64,000 nt of DNA from Cordilura impudica (taxonomy: Eukaryota > Arthropoda > Insecta > Diptera > Scathophagidae): positions 67,964,025 to 68,028,024 of the forward strand of contig OY821519.1 of the NCBI GenBank assembly GCA_963682025.1, read 5' to 3'. The notes under the pieces were generated by a model. The model worked only from the letters and a program-made list of their open reading frames with translations, did no database searches and was not told the DNA's origin. This document shows positions 35,441-47,069 of the stretch, one piece after another. Numbering within the stretch: the first letter of the stretch is position 1; the number at the start of each line of letters is the position of its first letter. Both the position numbers and the translations under genes were made by a program.

Positions 35441-35694
35441 CCTGTTTTGGAAAAGATTTAAATTTTTTTTTATGATTTCATTAGATCACATATTTAGTAT
35501 AAACTTTTGTTTTGGAACTTTTTTTTTAAAGCGATAAAACTCCAGAAATTGACGTTCCCAATTTTCTCCCATAACAGAGTGGGATCTCATAATAGGTACA
35601 TTTGAGTCTAAAAACTATAACGAGTGTTCGTAGAGTGATGAAACTTGGCACCGAGCCTTATCTCAATGAAATTAAGAAACATATTAATTATTAA
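35441..35694. other. Unassigned AT-rich DNA
   Basis: No TE or gene motif visible. Confidence 0.4.
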
Positions 35695-36838
35695 TTAATT
35701 ATTAATTAATTTATTTATTGATATCCTGTACAACAAGACCAAGTCTTTTAATTATAGTACAGGATTATATGTGGATAAGGGATCAACAATCTCAAAAATT
35801 TTATATGTATAGTAGTAATAATAATAAAGTTTATATAAAAAGTAAGTATAATTATTTACGAACAGAAATAGCATAGATACAAAAAATATAAAAATAAAAA
35901 AATAAAAAAAAATAAAAATAAAAAATTACATATATGTATCACATAATCTATGGAAAATGGTTAAGTGAAAAAATTAAACAAAAAAGTTTTAAAATGCATT
36001 GCATTGCTATTAAGCTGTTGTTCATGTGGAATTGTATTCCAAAGACGAGCGGCATGGATAAAGAACTGCCATTCCGAAACTAAATGTCGATGTCTTGGTA
36101 TGATGATTAGTTTGCCCCTATTCGATCTTGCAAACTGAATTTTGGCATACATATATTGCGGGTTTTTTGTATAAATAACTTTATGTATGAGTATTAATAC
36201 CCTTATCTTAAGTAAGTTTTCAAAAGATACTCCATATAAGCTTTTTGCGAAAGCAGACACATGGTCGTATTTTCTTAACCCGTAAACATACCTAATGATG
36301 TTATTGTATAAAACATCGAGCTTATTTCTGCTTATAGAGTCGCAACTAGAAAAGAGTTCACAACCATAGGTAAGTCCCGGAATAAGATAGGTCTTTGCCA
36401 GAAGTATCCTGACTCTTAAAGGTGTAAATACCTGCGTTGCCCAAAGCGTTCTTAATTTCACATAAGTTTGACATACAAGTGAATTTATATGATCAGACCA
36501 GGTTAAATTTTTGTTGAAGACTAATCCAAGATTTTTCGCTGATTGTACAATTTCAATTTTCTGACCATTTATAAGGATTTCAGCTTCGATATGCGGGGTT
36601 ATGGTTCCTTTGTGTATCACCAAACATTTTGATTTTTTAGGATTCAGACATAAGCCATTAGCAGTAGCCCAACGATATATGGTGTCCAGATCTTGGTTGA
36701 GTTTTCCCACGCTTGCGTTGATTGAATTAACTGAGCCACTTAGGTACAACTGTACATCATCCGCATACATATGTACGCTGGAATGGGATATTTGTAATTC
36801 TTTATTTGACGAACAGTTATCATTGGGTTTAATTTAGA
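35695..36838 (-). pseudogene. LB-family LINE, 3' part from the YADD box
   Basis: A 269-residue open frame (36770-35961) starts just before the RT catalytic box MYADDVQLYLSG. It continues through WATANGLCLNPKKSKCLVI, SAKNLGLVFNKNLTWSDH, the thumb and the C-terminal domain ending HFKTFLFNFFT. The frame is clean for its length, so this copy is younger than the one at 32548. It is truncated immediately upstream of the YADD box, so it lacks the endonuclease and most of the RT and cannot be active. The 3' UTR carries the LB stem-loop. It abuts an LA fragment in the opposite orientation at 36845. Confidence 0.85.
35725..35763 (-). ncRNA. LB LINE 3'-terminal stem-loop, second copy
   Basis: On the LINE-sense strand CCTGTAC pairs with GTACAGG, with an inner hairpin AAGAC-TTG-GTCTT. 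Two pairs of the outer stem differ from 32582-32618, and both changes keep the pairing. Confidence 0.65.
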
Positions 36839-36844
36839 AACGCG

Positions 36845-36985
36845 GTCTCTAAAAAAATAAAAGTGTCTTCTGGTGTTCCATAAGGAAGTCATTTTGGTTC
36901 AGTAATTTGTACTTTATTTATCAACGATCTCCCTTCTGTTATTCAACATTCTAAAATTCTTTCACCATTTTTTGTTTTGCTACAA
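36845..36985 (+). pseudogene. LA-family LINE fragment (GVPQGS box)
   Basis: On the + strand KVSSGVP, a stop, GSHFGSVICTLFINDLPSVIQHS matches the RT motif-B region of the LINE at 52052-54958. Only about 140 bp remains. Confidence 0.75.
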
Positions 36986-37071
36986 TCCTATTTAAGTAAA
37001 TATAAATCTTGTGAAGCTCAATATAAAAAAAAATGCAAGCACATGTCCTTCTAAAGACGTAAAAATATACA

Positions 37072-37444
37072 TCTATAATATTAAAAGGCAAGGCGATTTT
37101 TGTGACCAACGTAAGTTTCACAGTTTTACTCCGATTTTGACAAAAATTTTGTCATTTGAAAGGTACTTATTTTTAGCTGTTTACCAAATTTACAGATTTT
37201 CATCGTCTGGAAAATTTTTTTGGAACTATGATCATTTAAAGTTGCTACTAACACATACATAAAATTATATAATGCTATGTGTGTGTTTATTAAATTTGTT
37301 AATGTGTTTGTGTTAATGTGTTGAGTTTGCTTCCTCCATTTAAAATGAGTTGAATTGTGAAGCATATCTTTAGGGTCTTTATTAAATGAAAAAATAAAAT
37401 TTCCTAGAATTTGCACTCGAATTTCGAGCGGTGGAATCTGCTAG
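37072..37444 (+). mobile_element. H element (Helitron-like), complete
   Basis: 373 bp, A|TCTATAATATTAAAAGGC to GGAATCTGCTAG|T. Collinear with and inverted to 22668-23025. Confidence 0.65.
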
Positions 37445-37544
37445 TAATACTTTTTTTGTGAATGATAGTGAACTGGGCTCTGTTGATACTTCATGTAGTA
37501 AAAACTGCGTGCCTTAACAATGAAAAACTTTTTTTTTTTTGATT

Positions 37545-37712
37545 TTGAATCAATTTTATTCTTCAAAGTAACCTCCGCTAAGTGAAATACACATCTGCCA
37601 ACTATCCTCTAACATCCTGATACCCTTGAAAAAAATACTATTTGCCACACTCTTCAAAATAAGCTTCCATATCTGATATAAGAAGTCATTTGTGAAAAAT
37701 TTATTTCCATGC
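37545..37712 (-). pseudogene. mariner DD34D C-terminal part, split by LINE
   Basis: On the minus strand, ISDMEAYFEECGK and FFQGYQDV resemble the mariner C-terminus, with stops. The upstream part of the same gene lies at 39014-39440. Confidence 0.65.
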
Positions 37713-37714
37713 AG

Positions 37715-38917
37715 CCATGTTTTAAGCCTGGGAACAAATGTTCAAAAACCTCAGTTTTTCAACATGGGTTTTTACCCGGTCGATTCACATGTACAAATTT
37801 AGTAGTATTCACTTATCAGATTACAGTTTCTATGGAGAATAGAAAACAAGTTGATGTGATAGATACTGACTTTTCGAAGGCTTTTGATTCAGTTAATCAT
37901 GATATTTTGTTAGGAAAACTTCACCAATTTGGTATTAATGGAAATTTGTTGCAGTTTTTTAAAAGTTTTCCTATGAATAGGAAATTAATAGTTAAAATTA
38001 GTTCAGCTTTTCGGAAAATGCAATTAATGTATATTCTGGTATGCCTAAGGGAACACATTTAGGTCCACTATTATTTTTAATTTTTATAAATGAACTACCT
38101 GGCTGTTTGCAATTTTGTAAACCATTATTATTTGCCGATGATTTGAAATTATTTGCTGATATTACAAGTATATCACATCCAGTTATGCTTCAAAAAGATT
38201 TGTTATCACTAAAAGAGTGGTGTGATTTAAACAGACTTGTTTTAAATATTGATAAATGTTGCGTTATGTCATATACTCATTGTCATAATCCTGTTTTTTA
38301 TTACATAACATCTAGAGCGTATGCAATGTTGGGATTCATTAAATGAAATACTGCGGACTTTAGTGACCCTGTCGCATTAAAATCATTATATGTTTCTTTC
38401 GTTAGAAGTAATTTGGAATATTGCTCTATAATCTGGAGTCCTTATTATGAAAGCCATTCTGCCAGAATTGAAAAAATTCAGAAACTATTTACAAAGTTTG
38501 CATTTAAGAAAATAAATTGGTCTGGATATGTTCTTTCTAATGAAAGCAGGCGTAAATTTCTAGGACAACAATCTTTATATTTAATATTTTAACAAATAGT
38601 ATATGTTGTGATGCTTTGTCTGATTTAGTGAGGGTTCATACTCCTCATCGCGACTTACGCCACGAGCGTCTATTTTAAGAAGATTTTCACCGTACGAATT
38701 ATTGGGTTAATGAACCAATTACAAGATGTTAAAACTTTGTAACAGTTTCTCAATCCTTTTAAATTTCAACTTAGATAAAAATAATATTAAGTTGAACTTA
38801 TTTAAGGTTTTCAATTAATTCATATTGTAAGTTTTTTTTAAACTAAAAAATATTAATTATTTTATAATATTATTATTATATTTTTATAGTCTGTAAGATG
38901 TAAATCAGTAGACAACA

Positions 38918-38972
<55 letters not shown>

Positions 38973-38977
38973 ATAGA

Positions 38978-39013
<36 letters not shown>
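37715..39013 (+). pseudogene. LC-family LINE, 5'-truncated
   Basis: A third CR1/Jockey-like non-LTR element. Reverse-transcriptase pieces in order: QHGFLPGRFTCTNLV, IDTDFSKAFDSVNHDILLGKL with the motif-A Asp, PKGTHLGPLLFLIFINEL in a shifted frame, and FADDLKLFAD (FADD catalytic box). LKEWCDLNRLVLNIDKC, LYVSFVRSNLEYCSIIWSP and IEKIQKLFTKFAFKK follow. At least two frameshifts and a stop (38344) break it. It ends in a long (AAAT)n tail (38917-39013). It is inserted within a mariner relic that continues on both sides in the opposite orientation. The 5' half, with the endonuclease, is absent. Confidence 0.85.
38917..39013 (+). repeat. (AAAT)n tail of LC LINE
   Basis: About 24 AAAT units with one GATA variant; this is the microsatellite-like 3' tail of the LINE. 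Confidence 0.95.
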
Positions 39014-39440
39014 AATCGCTGGGGGCAAGATCTGGGGAATATGACGGGTGGGGACGTAATTCGTAATGTAACGGCTGCTATTTTTCTGAAGCCAAAACAG
39101 ATGAATGCGCCGGTTCATTGTCATAATGGGACAATATTTTTTTTTCTTATTTAAGTGGGGTCGTTGGTTTTTCTTAACTTCTGTATCCAATCTGTCCAAT
39201 AACTCAACATCGAAACTGGCAGTTATTGTTCTTCCTTTCTCAAGTAATCAATAAATATTATACCACGTGCATCCCATAAAACACCTCTCCAGCCGATTAT
39301 TTAGTCTTTGGCCGCTTTGGTCGGCCTTCGCATGCTTGTAGCCACTCCATAGACTCCCAATTGGACTCCGGTGTATAACAATGGAACCACGTGTTATCCA
39401 TTGTTACAAATCGATGTAAAAATTCAGTTTAATTTACTGC
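39014..39440 (-). pseudogene. mariner DD34D transposase, central part
   Basis: The minus strand reads FLHRFVTMDNTWFHCYTPES (first catalytic Asp in TMDNTW). EWLQACEGRPKRPK, then after a frame change ITASFDVELLDRLDTEVKK, then SHYDNEPAHSSVLASEK (second Asp) and PHPSYSPDLAPSD (third Asp) follow. Thirty-four residues separate the second and third Asp, so this is a DD34D mariner. Stops and frameshifts are present. The gene is broken right after SPDLAPSDY by the LC LINE, and its C-terminus resumes at 37712. Confidence 0.82.
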
Positions 39441-39471
39441 AAACATCTCGAAAGCATACTTTGAATCATGA

Positions 39472-40239
39472 GTATACGATACCCTATACCTTGCGTTTAG
39501 AGACCCTATCTCTCAGGCTCAACTAACTGGATATAGAAAATAAGCATAAACAAAATTTGAGTAGAATTTTTATTAATTTTTTTGGCTGCAGATATGAAAA
39601 AGTTCATATCGGATGCTATATCTATATAGGGAATAGGCCCAAAAATGGACCGATCCTGACCACGTCTGGTAAAGTCTCTTGTATTTTGCAAAAATATATA
39701 CAAACAAAATTTGAAAAGAATCCGTGCAATATTTTTGTTTTTTGATAGATTTAAGTGAAGATCGGGAAGCAGCTCTATATGGGGCCTATGACTAAGGGTT
39801 GTCCCATAGAGATCATTTTTGGACTACTGATTAATGGATATAATAAATACACACAAACCCAATTTGACTAAGATTTATATGATAATATGGATCTTATGGC
39901 AATTTATGTTGATTTCATAAGGGTCATTTGTATGGGGGCTATTTCTGAACATGGACCGATTCCGACTTATTTCAACAGCATTCATGCTATGGCCGATAAA
40001 ATCTTACATGCAATATTTCATCAAAACATATTCATATTTGCGACCTGCAGTTTGATTACAAGCTTTACATGTACACACAGATGGACGGACGGACGGACAT
40101 CGTTAAATCGAATCAGATAGTGATTCTGATTCTGATTCGATCAGTATAATAAAAGATGGGTCTAGATCAAATATTTTTGGTAGTTATGAACAGCAGCACA
40201 AAGTCATTATACCCAAACCACATAGTGGTATAGGGTATA
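39472..40239 (-). mobile_element. M element, 3' palindrome missing
   Basis: Starts at TATACGATACCCTATACC and ends GGGTATA. Subfamily I spacer (GACTAAGGGTTGTCCCATAG). Only about four GGAC units. Confidence 0.88.
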
Positions 40240-41639
40240 ATTAAGGTCAAACTCCCAGTATAAAATTTTTTTTACCGGAATTACTTAAAATATTATGCTG
40301 CATAATGCGTTTGTCCACATTCTAAATGTGCTCTTAAATTAAAAGCACTAATCAGACAAAGACCCCATATAATAACCACAATAAATTCGCAGACATCGAA
40401 GGCATGACAATCATTATTATATTCCAAAAATATGATTGAGCCATTCCCTAAATTCATAAATTGCGGAGGCAAATTTTTATTTGAAACGGTGTTGAATGAC
40501 AAACAGAATTTATAAATACATTTTCAATCATAAAGTTTTCTTATAAAATAATCAAAACATGTAGGAAAGTGTTGGAGAACAACAACAGATTACTGCTTTG
40601 TAAGTAACAACGTGCTTGAGCATTCTTATTACAAAGCATACAGAAATTAATAATCTTTTGATATTTCGCATCAACATATATTCCAATTCACAGTACGTCC
40701 CAAAACTAGAAAGAGCTTTTTTTACAACTGTAGAGAATTCCGGCTTTAGTAACAGCGGCCTGTTCATATTCAGTTGGCTTAGAAATTTATTAAAAAATTA
40801 AATGATGATGCTGTCTGTCATGGTTTCATTTATGGCAATTTTACGAAACAACTTGGAATATTTTTTTTTTTTTTGATATTGATAAGAACTTTGATTGAAT
40901 ATCTTTCATTACCTTATATGTTTAAATATATCTGAAGATAAAATTATTATTTCTTTTTATAACAATTGTTTGTGCGAATTCGGTTCATACTTTCAATTCA
41001 TATTTTATTAATAAAAATCACAGTTTCATCTAACCTCAAAATCTGACATACACACAAGTATATAGTGTAAGTATGTATGTATGTGTATAACAAAAAAAAA
41101 AAATTGATATAAAAACTTTTTGTTTGTGGGTTGCTCTAATGCCAGCTTCCTTGAAAGCGGAAGTTTGTATGCCTCATTTTTTATTATTATTTGTAAGATT
41201 TTTCCCTTTTAACCAAAAACCAACTAAACTTTATGCCTACGCTGAACACAGAGCAAAGAACAAACACAGAAGTTGCATTACTTCCTTCCTAGAAATGAGC
41301 ATTCGTGCTTAATATACTGAAATAAACTATTAATTGAACATAAAATTTTATGTTCATTACATTTTCTATTATATTATTTCCCAGCCAAAAAAAAAAAAAA
41401 GAAATTGATTACCAAAAAGTAGGGAAAGCGACACACAACTATATACGGATCTAGATGAGATTTAATTTTGGCATCGACACTGATGAATTCAACAGTTTTT
41501 TTGATAAACCATCTCTACAATTGATCTCATTTCCAGGGTTAGATACGCTTTTTAATCACTTCATCAATAAAGAATGTGTTTTTTGAAGTTATTTTAATTA
41601 AAAATTGCAAATTATTTCAGGCTTTATGTGGAAACTAGA
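40240..41639. other. AT-rich DNA, nothing recognised
   Basis: No domain-bearing frame or TE end found; includes poly-T and GTATGTATGT microsatellite bits near 41070. Confidence 0.5.
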
Positions 41640-41790
41640 GGTTCCGAACGGGACTATTTTTTATAAAATCCGATATTCGAGATTTTTAAAACTGAAACCC
41701 CGGATTTTCCGATTTTTTCGAGATCTCGGGAATTTTCGAAATTTTGCTTTTTGTCGGGATATCGGTATTTTTCGGAATATCGCCATTAAA
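41640..41790. repeat. Short CGGGAATTTTCG-type internally repetitive segment
   Basis: Recurrent GATTTTTCGAGAT, CGGGAATTTTCGAAATTTTG and CGGGATATCGG strings form a locally GC-richer, self-similar patch. Function unknown. Confidence 0.45.
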
Positions 41791-41959
41791 TTTTATTAAA
41801 TATTTAAAAACCTGAAAACTAAATATTTAAAATAACCTTTTAAGTAACATAATTAAACGATAAACACATTTTTTGTGGTGCCATTTGCGAGCTCAAAACT
41901 GCACCGGGTTTCATAACAAGAACACCATTGTGTAGTACAAACTGGCAGTTTGCTAAAAT

Positions 41960-42982
41960 AATACCAATACCTAAATCTAACAAAGAGTATCGACGTATTG
42001 CCATTTTACCTCATTTATCAAGAATATTTGTACGTTTATTCCATCAACAATTAAAGGCGGGGTAGGTTATAAGGCGAAAAAAAGGTGTATTTTCATGTTT
42101 TTTTTTTCTAATATATCAATTATTGTTGGATTTTTTATTTCATATACACGTTATAGAATAAGATTTGAAGTATCTGTGAAAAAATGTTCAACTAAAAATA
42201 TTAATAAGATTAAGAATAAAATCTGTGAAAGGGATAAAGCATTTCAAAGTTGGAAACTGTGTTTTTTTTATATATATAAATGATCTGTCTAGGCAACTTT
42301 CGTATTGTAAAGTTCATATGTATGTGCAACTTCGTTTGTTGTCGTTTCGATGAACTGAATAACTGTGTTGCGAACCTAAGTGTGGATCTTAAACGAATTC
42401 ATTTATGGGCTATGTCTTAATAAGTCGTAATGTATCATTATTACTCGAAGATCTGTGCCTCCTCTTGCAATACCAGATATTATCCTTAACCGTCAAATTA
42501 TTGAAATTACACAAAAATCAAAAGCCTTGCAATTATTTTTAATAAAACTCTCATTTGGTCTGATCATATAAATGACGCTTCGGGAAAAACGTAATCGTAT
42601 TCAATGCTTCGGTCACTGTGGAAAACTCAACATCTTACACCAGTCCCTTCTACTTGCAAAAACCGATCTAATTCCAACTTTGTTGTACGGATGCGAACTA
42701 TGATTCCATTAGCTCTATTAGCCAGCTGTGATTCTATTAGCTATAGGAAATTAACAACTTCATTTATGTCTATATTAAGATACGTCTACAATTTGAAAAG
42801 ATCATCCCACATCATACCGTATGCACGAAAACTTTACGGTGTGAATTTAATATATTATATATATACGTGAGCCTACATATCTGTTTGATCGCATATGCTT
42901 TTCTCATTCAAGAAGAAATAATTCTATAATTCAAATAAGGTATACAAGTTTGGTCTCTGAATGGCAGTTCAAAAACAATGCA
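41960..42982 (+). pseudogene. LB-family LINE, left of Tc1 insertion
   Basis: On the + strand, IPKSNKEYRRIAILPHLS matches LB EYRPIAILPFLS. After a large internal deletion, PDIILNRQIIEITQKSK and the LTWSDH-like SFGLII follow. MLRSLWKTQHLTPV, LASCDSISYRKLTTSF, ILRYVYNLKRSSHIIPYARKLYGVNL and SEWQFKNNA come next. It is heavily frame-broken. The reading resumes after the Tc1 element at 44620 with VRLWNWLPPTLQYLS. Confidence 0.82.
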
Positions 42983-42984
42983 TA

Positions 42985-44619
42985 CAGTGGCGAGCATTAA
43001 TGGATGAATGTTGATGACTTTCTTACTAAAAGGTCTACAAAATCGTCAACAATAAATAAAATGAAATTTTCAGGGCTTTAAACTTATTTACTATATTTCA
43101 TTTAAAGATAAAAAAGATACGAAAAACTCTTAAATATTTACTTAACTTAAATACAAAAAAACTTAGCATAACTCAATTCATCCACTTTTGCACGTTGTTA
43201 CAAAATATAATTATTTGATAATTTTTAGTACTTTGTCCACAATCCCTTGTTGTTTTTAACACCTCGAATGCGGTTTGGCATACTCTACACCAATTTCTCC
43301 AAAGTTTCCTTTGGAATATTGGTCCATTCCTCTTGAACTCTCAGCCAAATCTCAGACAGGTTTGTCGGGGCTCTTTCATATACAGCCAGTCTTCTTTTTA
43401 AAAGTGCCCACAAATTTTTGATGGGATTTAAATCTGGGCTTTGTGCTGACCACTTTAGTATTGAAAACTTTTGATTAGACAACCAATTCTTCACTATTTT
43501 GGAAGTATGCTTAGGACCTCCATCTTGTTGAAAAAATACTTTTTCTTCCGGGTAGCGTTACTGTTAGTGAATTCTGGCAAATTGCTCTGAATTATATTCA
43601 GGTAGTTTTCCTTTTTTATTATGCCGTCAATTTTTATTAATGGCCCAATTTTCCACCAATTAAAACACCCCCAAACCATCAAACTACCTCCGCCATGTTT
43701 AACCATTTGCTTCACTTGATGTTGTTGAAGCTTTTCATGTGATCAGTGCCAGTAGTATTCCTTTCCATCTGATTGAAATCTATTGCTTTTTGTTTCGTCT
43801 GACCAGATTACATGCTTCCAGTCGTCGACAGTCCATTTTCCATAAGTTTTGCAGAATTCCAGTTTTGCCTTCACATTTTTCTCTGACAGAGCAGGTTTTT
43901 TTGTTTGACTGCCGACACCAGTCCAATCTTCCGAAGGGCTCTACGCGCCGTCCACTCACTAACGTTCTTATTTATTGCTTTGGCAGCCAGTTTTGGTGTT
44001 TTGGTATTCTTGCTTCTCATTAATCGCTCCATAAGGCGTGCATCTCCATCTGTTAGTAACCTTTGGCGCCCGTCGGCCACAGCCATGGATTTCACATTTC
44101 TTCTTTTTCGGGCACATAGGACAGTACTATGGCATATTTTTAATGTTTTTGAAACTTCTCTTGCAGACTGTCCTTTTTTAGTCAAAAACACTATTTGTTT
44201 TCCAGTTCTGCACTTATTTTCCTCATTTTAATTAAATTTATAAATGTGTTCTTAAAGTTCGTAAAATTTTCTTTGCTGAACGATCAAAAACTATTTAAAT
44301 CTACTTTTTATGTCACAAAAAAACATACTAAAGAAGAACTCGAAAACAGAATAACAAAAAATAACGGTACTAATGAATTATTTGTTTATAAAAAGAGATA
44401 GAACACTACATGCAAAAGTAGATGAATTGTCTTAAATTTCGATTGTGGAAAATAATTTGATTTGGTAATTTTTATTTAAATTTATTTGTACACAATAGTG
44501 TAATATGGTAAAAAAGGAACAAAATCTGAAACTTTCGCAAAAATTGATATATTATTCATGATTTTGTAGATATTTAAGTAAAACAGTGACCAACATTCAT
44601 CCATTAATGCTCGCCACTG
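42985..44619 (-). mobile_element. Tc1-like element with TA target duplication
   Basis: 1,635 bp with inverted termini CAGTGGCGAGCATTAATGGA (left) identical to the right end read on the minus strand for about 29 bp. TA flanks both sides (42983-42984 and 44620-44621). Inserted into an LB LINE. Confidence 0.95.
43225..44226 (-). pseudogene. Tc1 transposase, DD34E, broken
   Basis: Cut-and-paste transposase. It starts MRKISAELENK at 44226. A one-base deletion near 44193 shifts the frame into LTKKGQSAREVSKTLKICHS, the paired-like helix-turn-helix part. SEWTARRALRKIGLVSA, then HGGGSLMVWGCFNWWKIGP, then a second frameshift in the region of the second catalytic Asp (around 43500-43550), follow. The C-terminal part reads KFSILKWSAQSPDLNPIKNLW. 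There the catalytic Glu of the DD34E motif (normally PIENLW) is replaced by Lys near 43417. The end is NKGLWTKY at 43225. The gene is dead by frameshift and by loss of the catalytic residue. Confidence 0.9.
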
Positions 44620-44621
44620 TA

Positions 44622-44855
44622 CGTCTCTGGAACTGGCTGCCGCCAACATTGCAATATTTAAGCAAGGCATGACATTTTTGGAAACAAGTTTTCCAATTTT
44701 TCAATACCATTTAAATATTGTTTAAAATAATTTTTGTTGTCTTATTTTTTATAAAAATTATAAATTGTGTTATATTTTCATTAAATACTGTATCGCATTA
44801 TACCGATCCTGTACTTTAAATATAGGAAACCAAATAAATAAATAAATAACTAAAA
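44622..44855 (+). pseudogene. LB-family LINE 3' end, right of Tc1 insertion
   Basis: VRLWNWLPPTLQYLS completes the C-terminal LB motif. The 3' UTR contains CCTGTACTTTAAATATAGG, with the inner hairpin lost, and an (AAAT)n tail at 44833-44848. Confidence 0.78.
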
Positions 44856-45137
44856 TCGTGGTTCAGATCTACGACTTTACAATGAAGCTGTTCAAACTGA
44901 CACAGCAGTCATGTTTAGTATAGTTGATGTTGAGCCACCTTTTTAAAGAAATATGATTTCATTTTAAAAGTTTAACGGTAATATTATATATATCTCTGTT
45001 TAGATCAAATCAAACAATACATTGGTGTACAGTTTACAACAATTTAACAGACTGTTTAGAATCGAACCCCAATATCAGTAATGTTGGTCATAGGGTAACA
45101 CTGTGGAACAAATTCAGGTTAGCAAAAGTTAGGTCGA
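44856..45137. other. Unassigned DNA
   Basis: No recognisable feature. Confidence 0.4.
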
Positions 45138-45684
45138 TTCTGAGAGTGAGGGGTGAAAATAGAGGCTAAATTAGAAGACCCGTATCGTGGCGTTTGTTTA
45201 TGTTAGTTCGAATTTTTTTTTAATCGACCTTCGAACTTTGCAGTCAAATGCCGATTTACAGCATATTGTTTATACGGCTTTTTGGCTATAACTCGTAGAC
45301 TAATTGATATTTTTTCAATCTGTAAACGCCAAATTATTGCTAGAGACCTGTGCAACAACCAAAATTTTTAAAAAAAAATTAATTTAGAAAATTTTTGTGG
45401 TGCTTATGAAGCAAAATATTGGAAAAATTATTTTTTTTTTTCATGCTAATATTTTCCCCAAAACTAAGTCTTTTTTGCTTTCTGTTTGATCTATAATATG
45501 CTTCTCAGTTTCTTCGATAAATTTTATTTGAAAAGACAACAATCATAATACAAAACTTGCGTTTTCCAGCTTAATATTAATTTACTTCTCATTTTTTATG
45601 TACCAATTTTGTTCAGTTTTGAAGAAACATTGAAAAAGAAATTATAAAAATATGGAAAAAAAAAATATATTTTTGAAATTTCCA

Positions 45685-46115
45685 TCTTAATATATAAAAA
45701 CGTTGCAACGCGTTGGTGCGTATGTTGGTACTCTAATAATTGTTGAACCACTAATGCTAGCGACTTCGTATTCATCCCATATGTTCCTTTGATTCTCCGA
45801 TTTGCATAACTTTTTTTTGTACCTGATAGGTGGCGCTGGGGTCGAGATTTTCCCAAAAAATTTATTTACGGTCCAATTTAGCTCAAATTCGCAACATATA
45901 TTATGTACATAAAACTAAAGTTGCTGACAATGTTTTTCACCTGTAGGTGGCGCTGGTGTTAAAATATTCAAGAAAACGTAAATTTTTTTTCAGTCATATT
46001 CATAATATTATTAAATCGTGCTTTACTTTTGCCCGACACTCGGTATTAAAATTTAGATGCAATATAAAATCCAGTTGTTTTCTTTGGGCCAGCAACGCGG
46101 ACCGGACTCAGCTAG
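45685..46115 (+). mobile_element. Nonautonomous Helitron
   Basis: 431 bp, A|TCTTAATATATAAAAACG to CGCGGACCGGACTCAGCTAG|T. These are the TC and CTAG termini inserted at A^T, with the insect Helitron-type GC-rich 3' end. Two internal GGTGGCGCTGG motifs lie about 119 bp apart. Confidence 0.8.
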
Positions 46116-46142
46116 TATTTTATAAATTTAGTTTGTAAAATA

Positions 46143-46176
46143 TAATGTAAATAAATAAATAAATAAATAAATAAAT
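46143..46176. repeat. (AAAT)n microsatellite
   Basis: Eight AAAT units. Confidence 0.9.
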
Positions 46177-46214
46177 ATTTTTGAAATGTTAGTTATGAAA
46201 AGTTTTAAGTAAAA

Positions 46215-47001
46215 ACAAGTAACAAAATTATACTCGGTCTAGACAAACTATACGATACCCTATACCATGCGTTTAGAAACCCTATCTCTTCGGCCCAACT
46301 AACTGGACATAGAAAATAAGCAAAAACCAAATCTGAATGGGATTTTTATTAATTTTTTTGGCTGCAGATATGAAAAAGTTCATATCGGATGCTATATCTA
46401 TATGGGGACTAGGTGCAAAAATGGACCGATCCTGATCATGCTTGGTAAAGTCTCTTGTATTTTGCAAAAATATATACAAACAAAATCTGAGGAGAATCAG
46501 TGCAATATTTTTGTTTTTTTAATAGATTTAAGTGAAGATCGGGAATCAGCTCTATATGGGGCCAAAGGGATCAATTTTGAACTACTCATTAATGGACGTA
46601 ATGAACGCATACAAAACCCGATTTGAGTAAGATCTATATGACAATTGGGATCTTATGGCATTTTATATCGATTTCATAGGGGTAATTTGTATGGGGGCTA
46701 AGTCTGAACATGGACCGATTCTCACCAATTTCAACAGCGTTCATTCCATGGCCGATAAAAGCTTATATACCAAATTTCATTTATATTTGCGACCTGCAGT
46801 TTGATAACAAGGTTTACATGGACACACAGACGGACGGACGGACGGACGGACGGACGGACGGACGGACATTGTTAAATCAACTCAGAAAGTGATTCTGATT
46901 CAATTGGTATAATTAAAGATGGGTCTAGGTCAAATATTTTGGTTGTTACAAACAGCAGCCCAAAATCATTATACCCAAACCACATAGTGGTATAGGGTAT
47001 A
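46215..47001 (-). mobile_element. M element inside the long-TIR element
   Basis: ACAAGTAAC to GGGTATA, short-spacer subfamily. The palindrome has decayed (CTCGGTCTAGACAAAC). GGAC array at about 46829-46866. Confidence 0.9.
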
Positions 47002-47069
47002 AAAATTTAATAAATTAATTAATGATTTGGCCAGTACTCTCTCTAATATCTTGGTCATCGTCATCATCA

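Noticed and set aside
40293..41312. Several 60-70 residue frames
   Set aside because: Overlapping frames on both strands with no recognisable motif.
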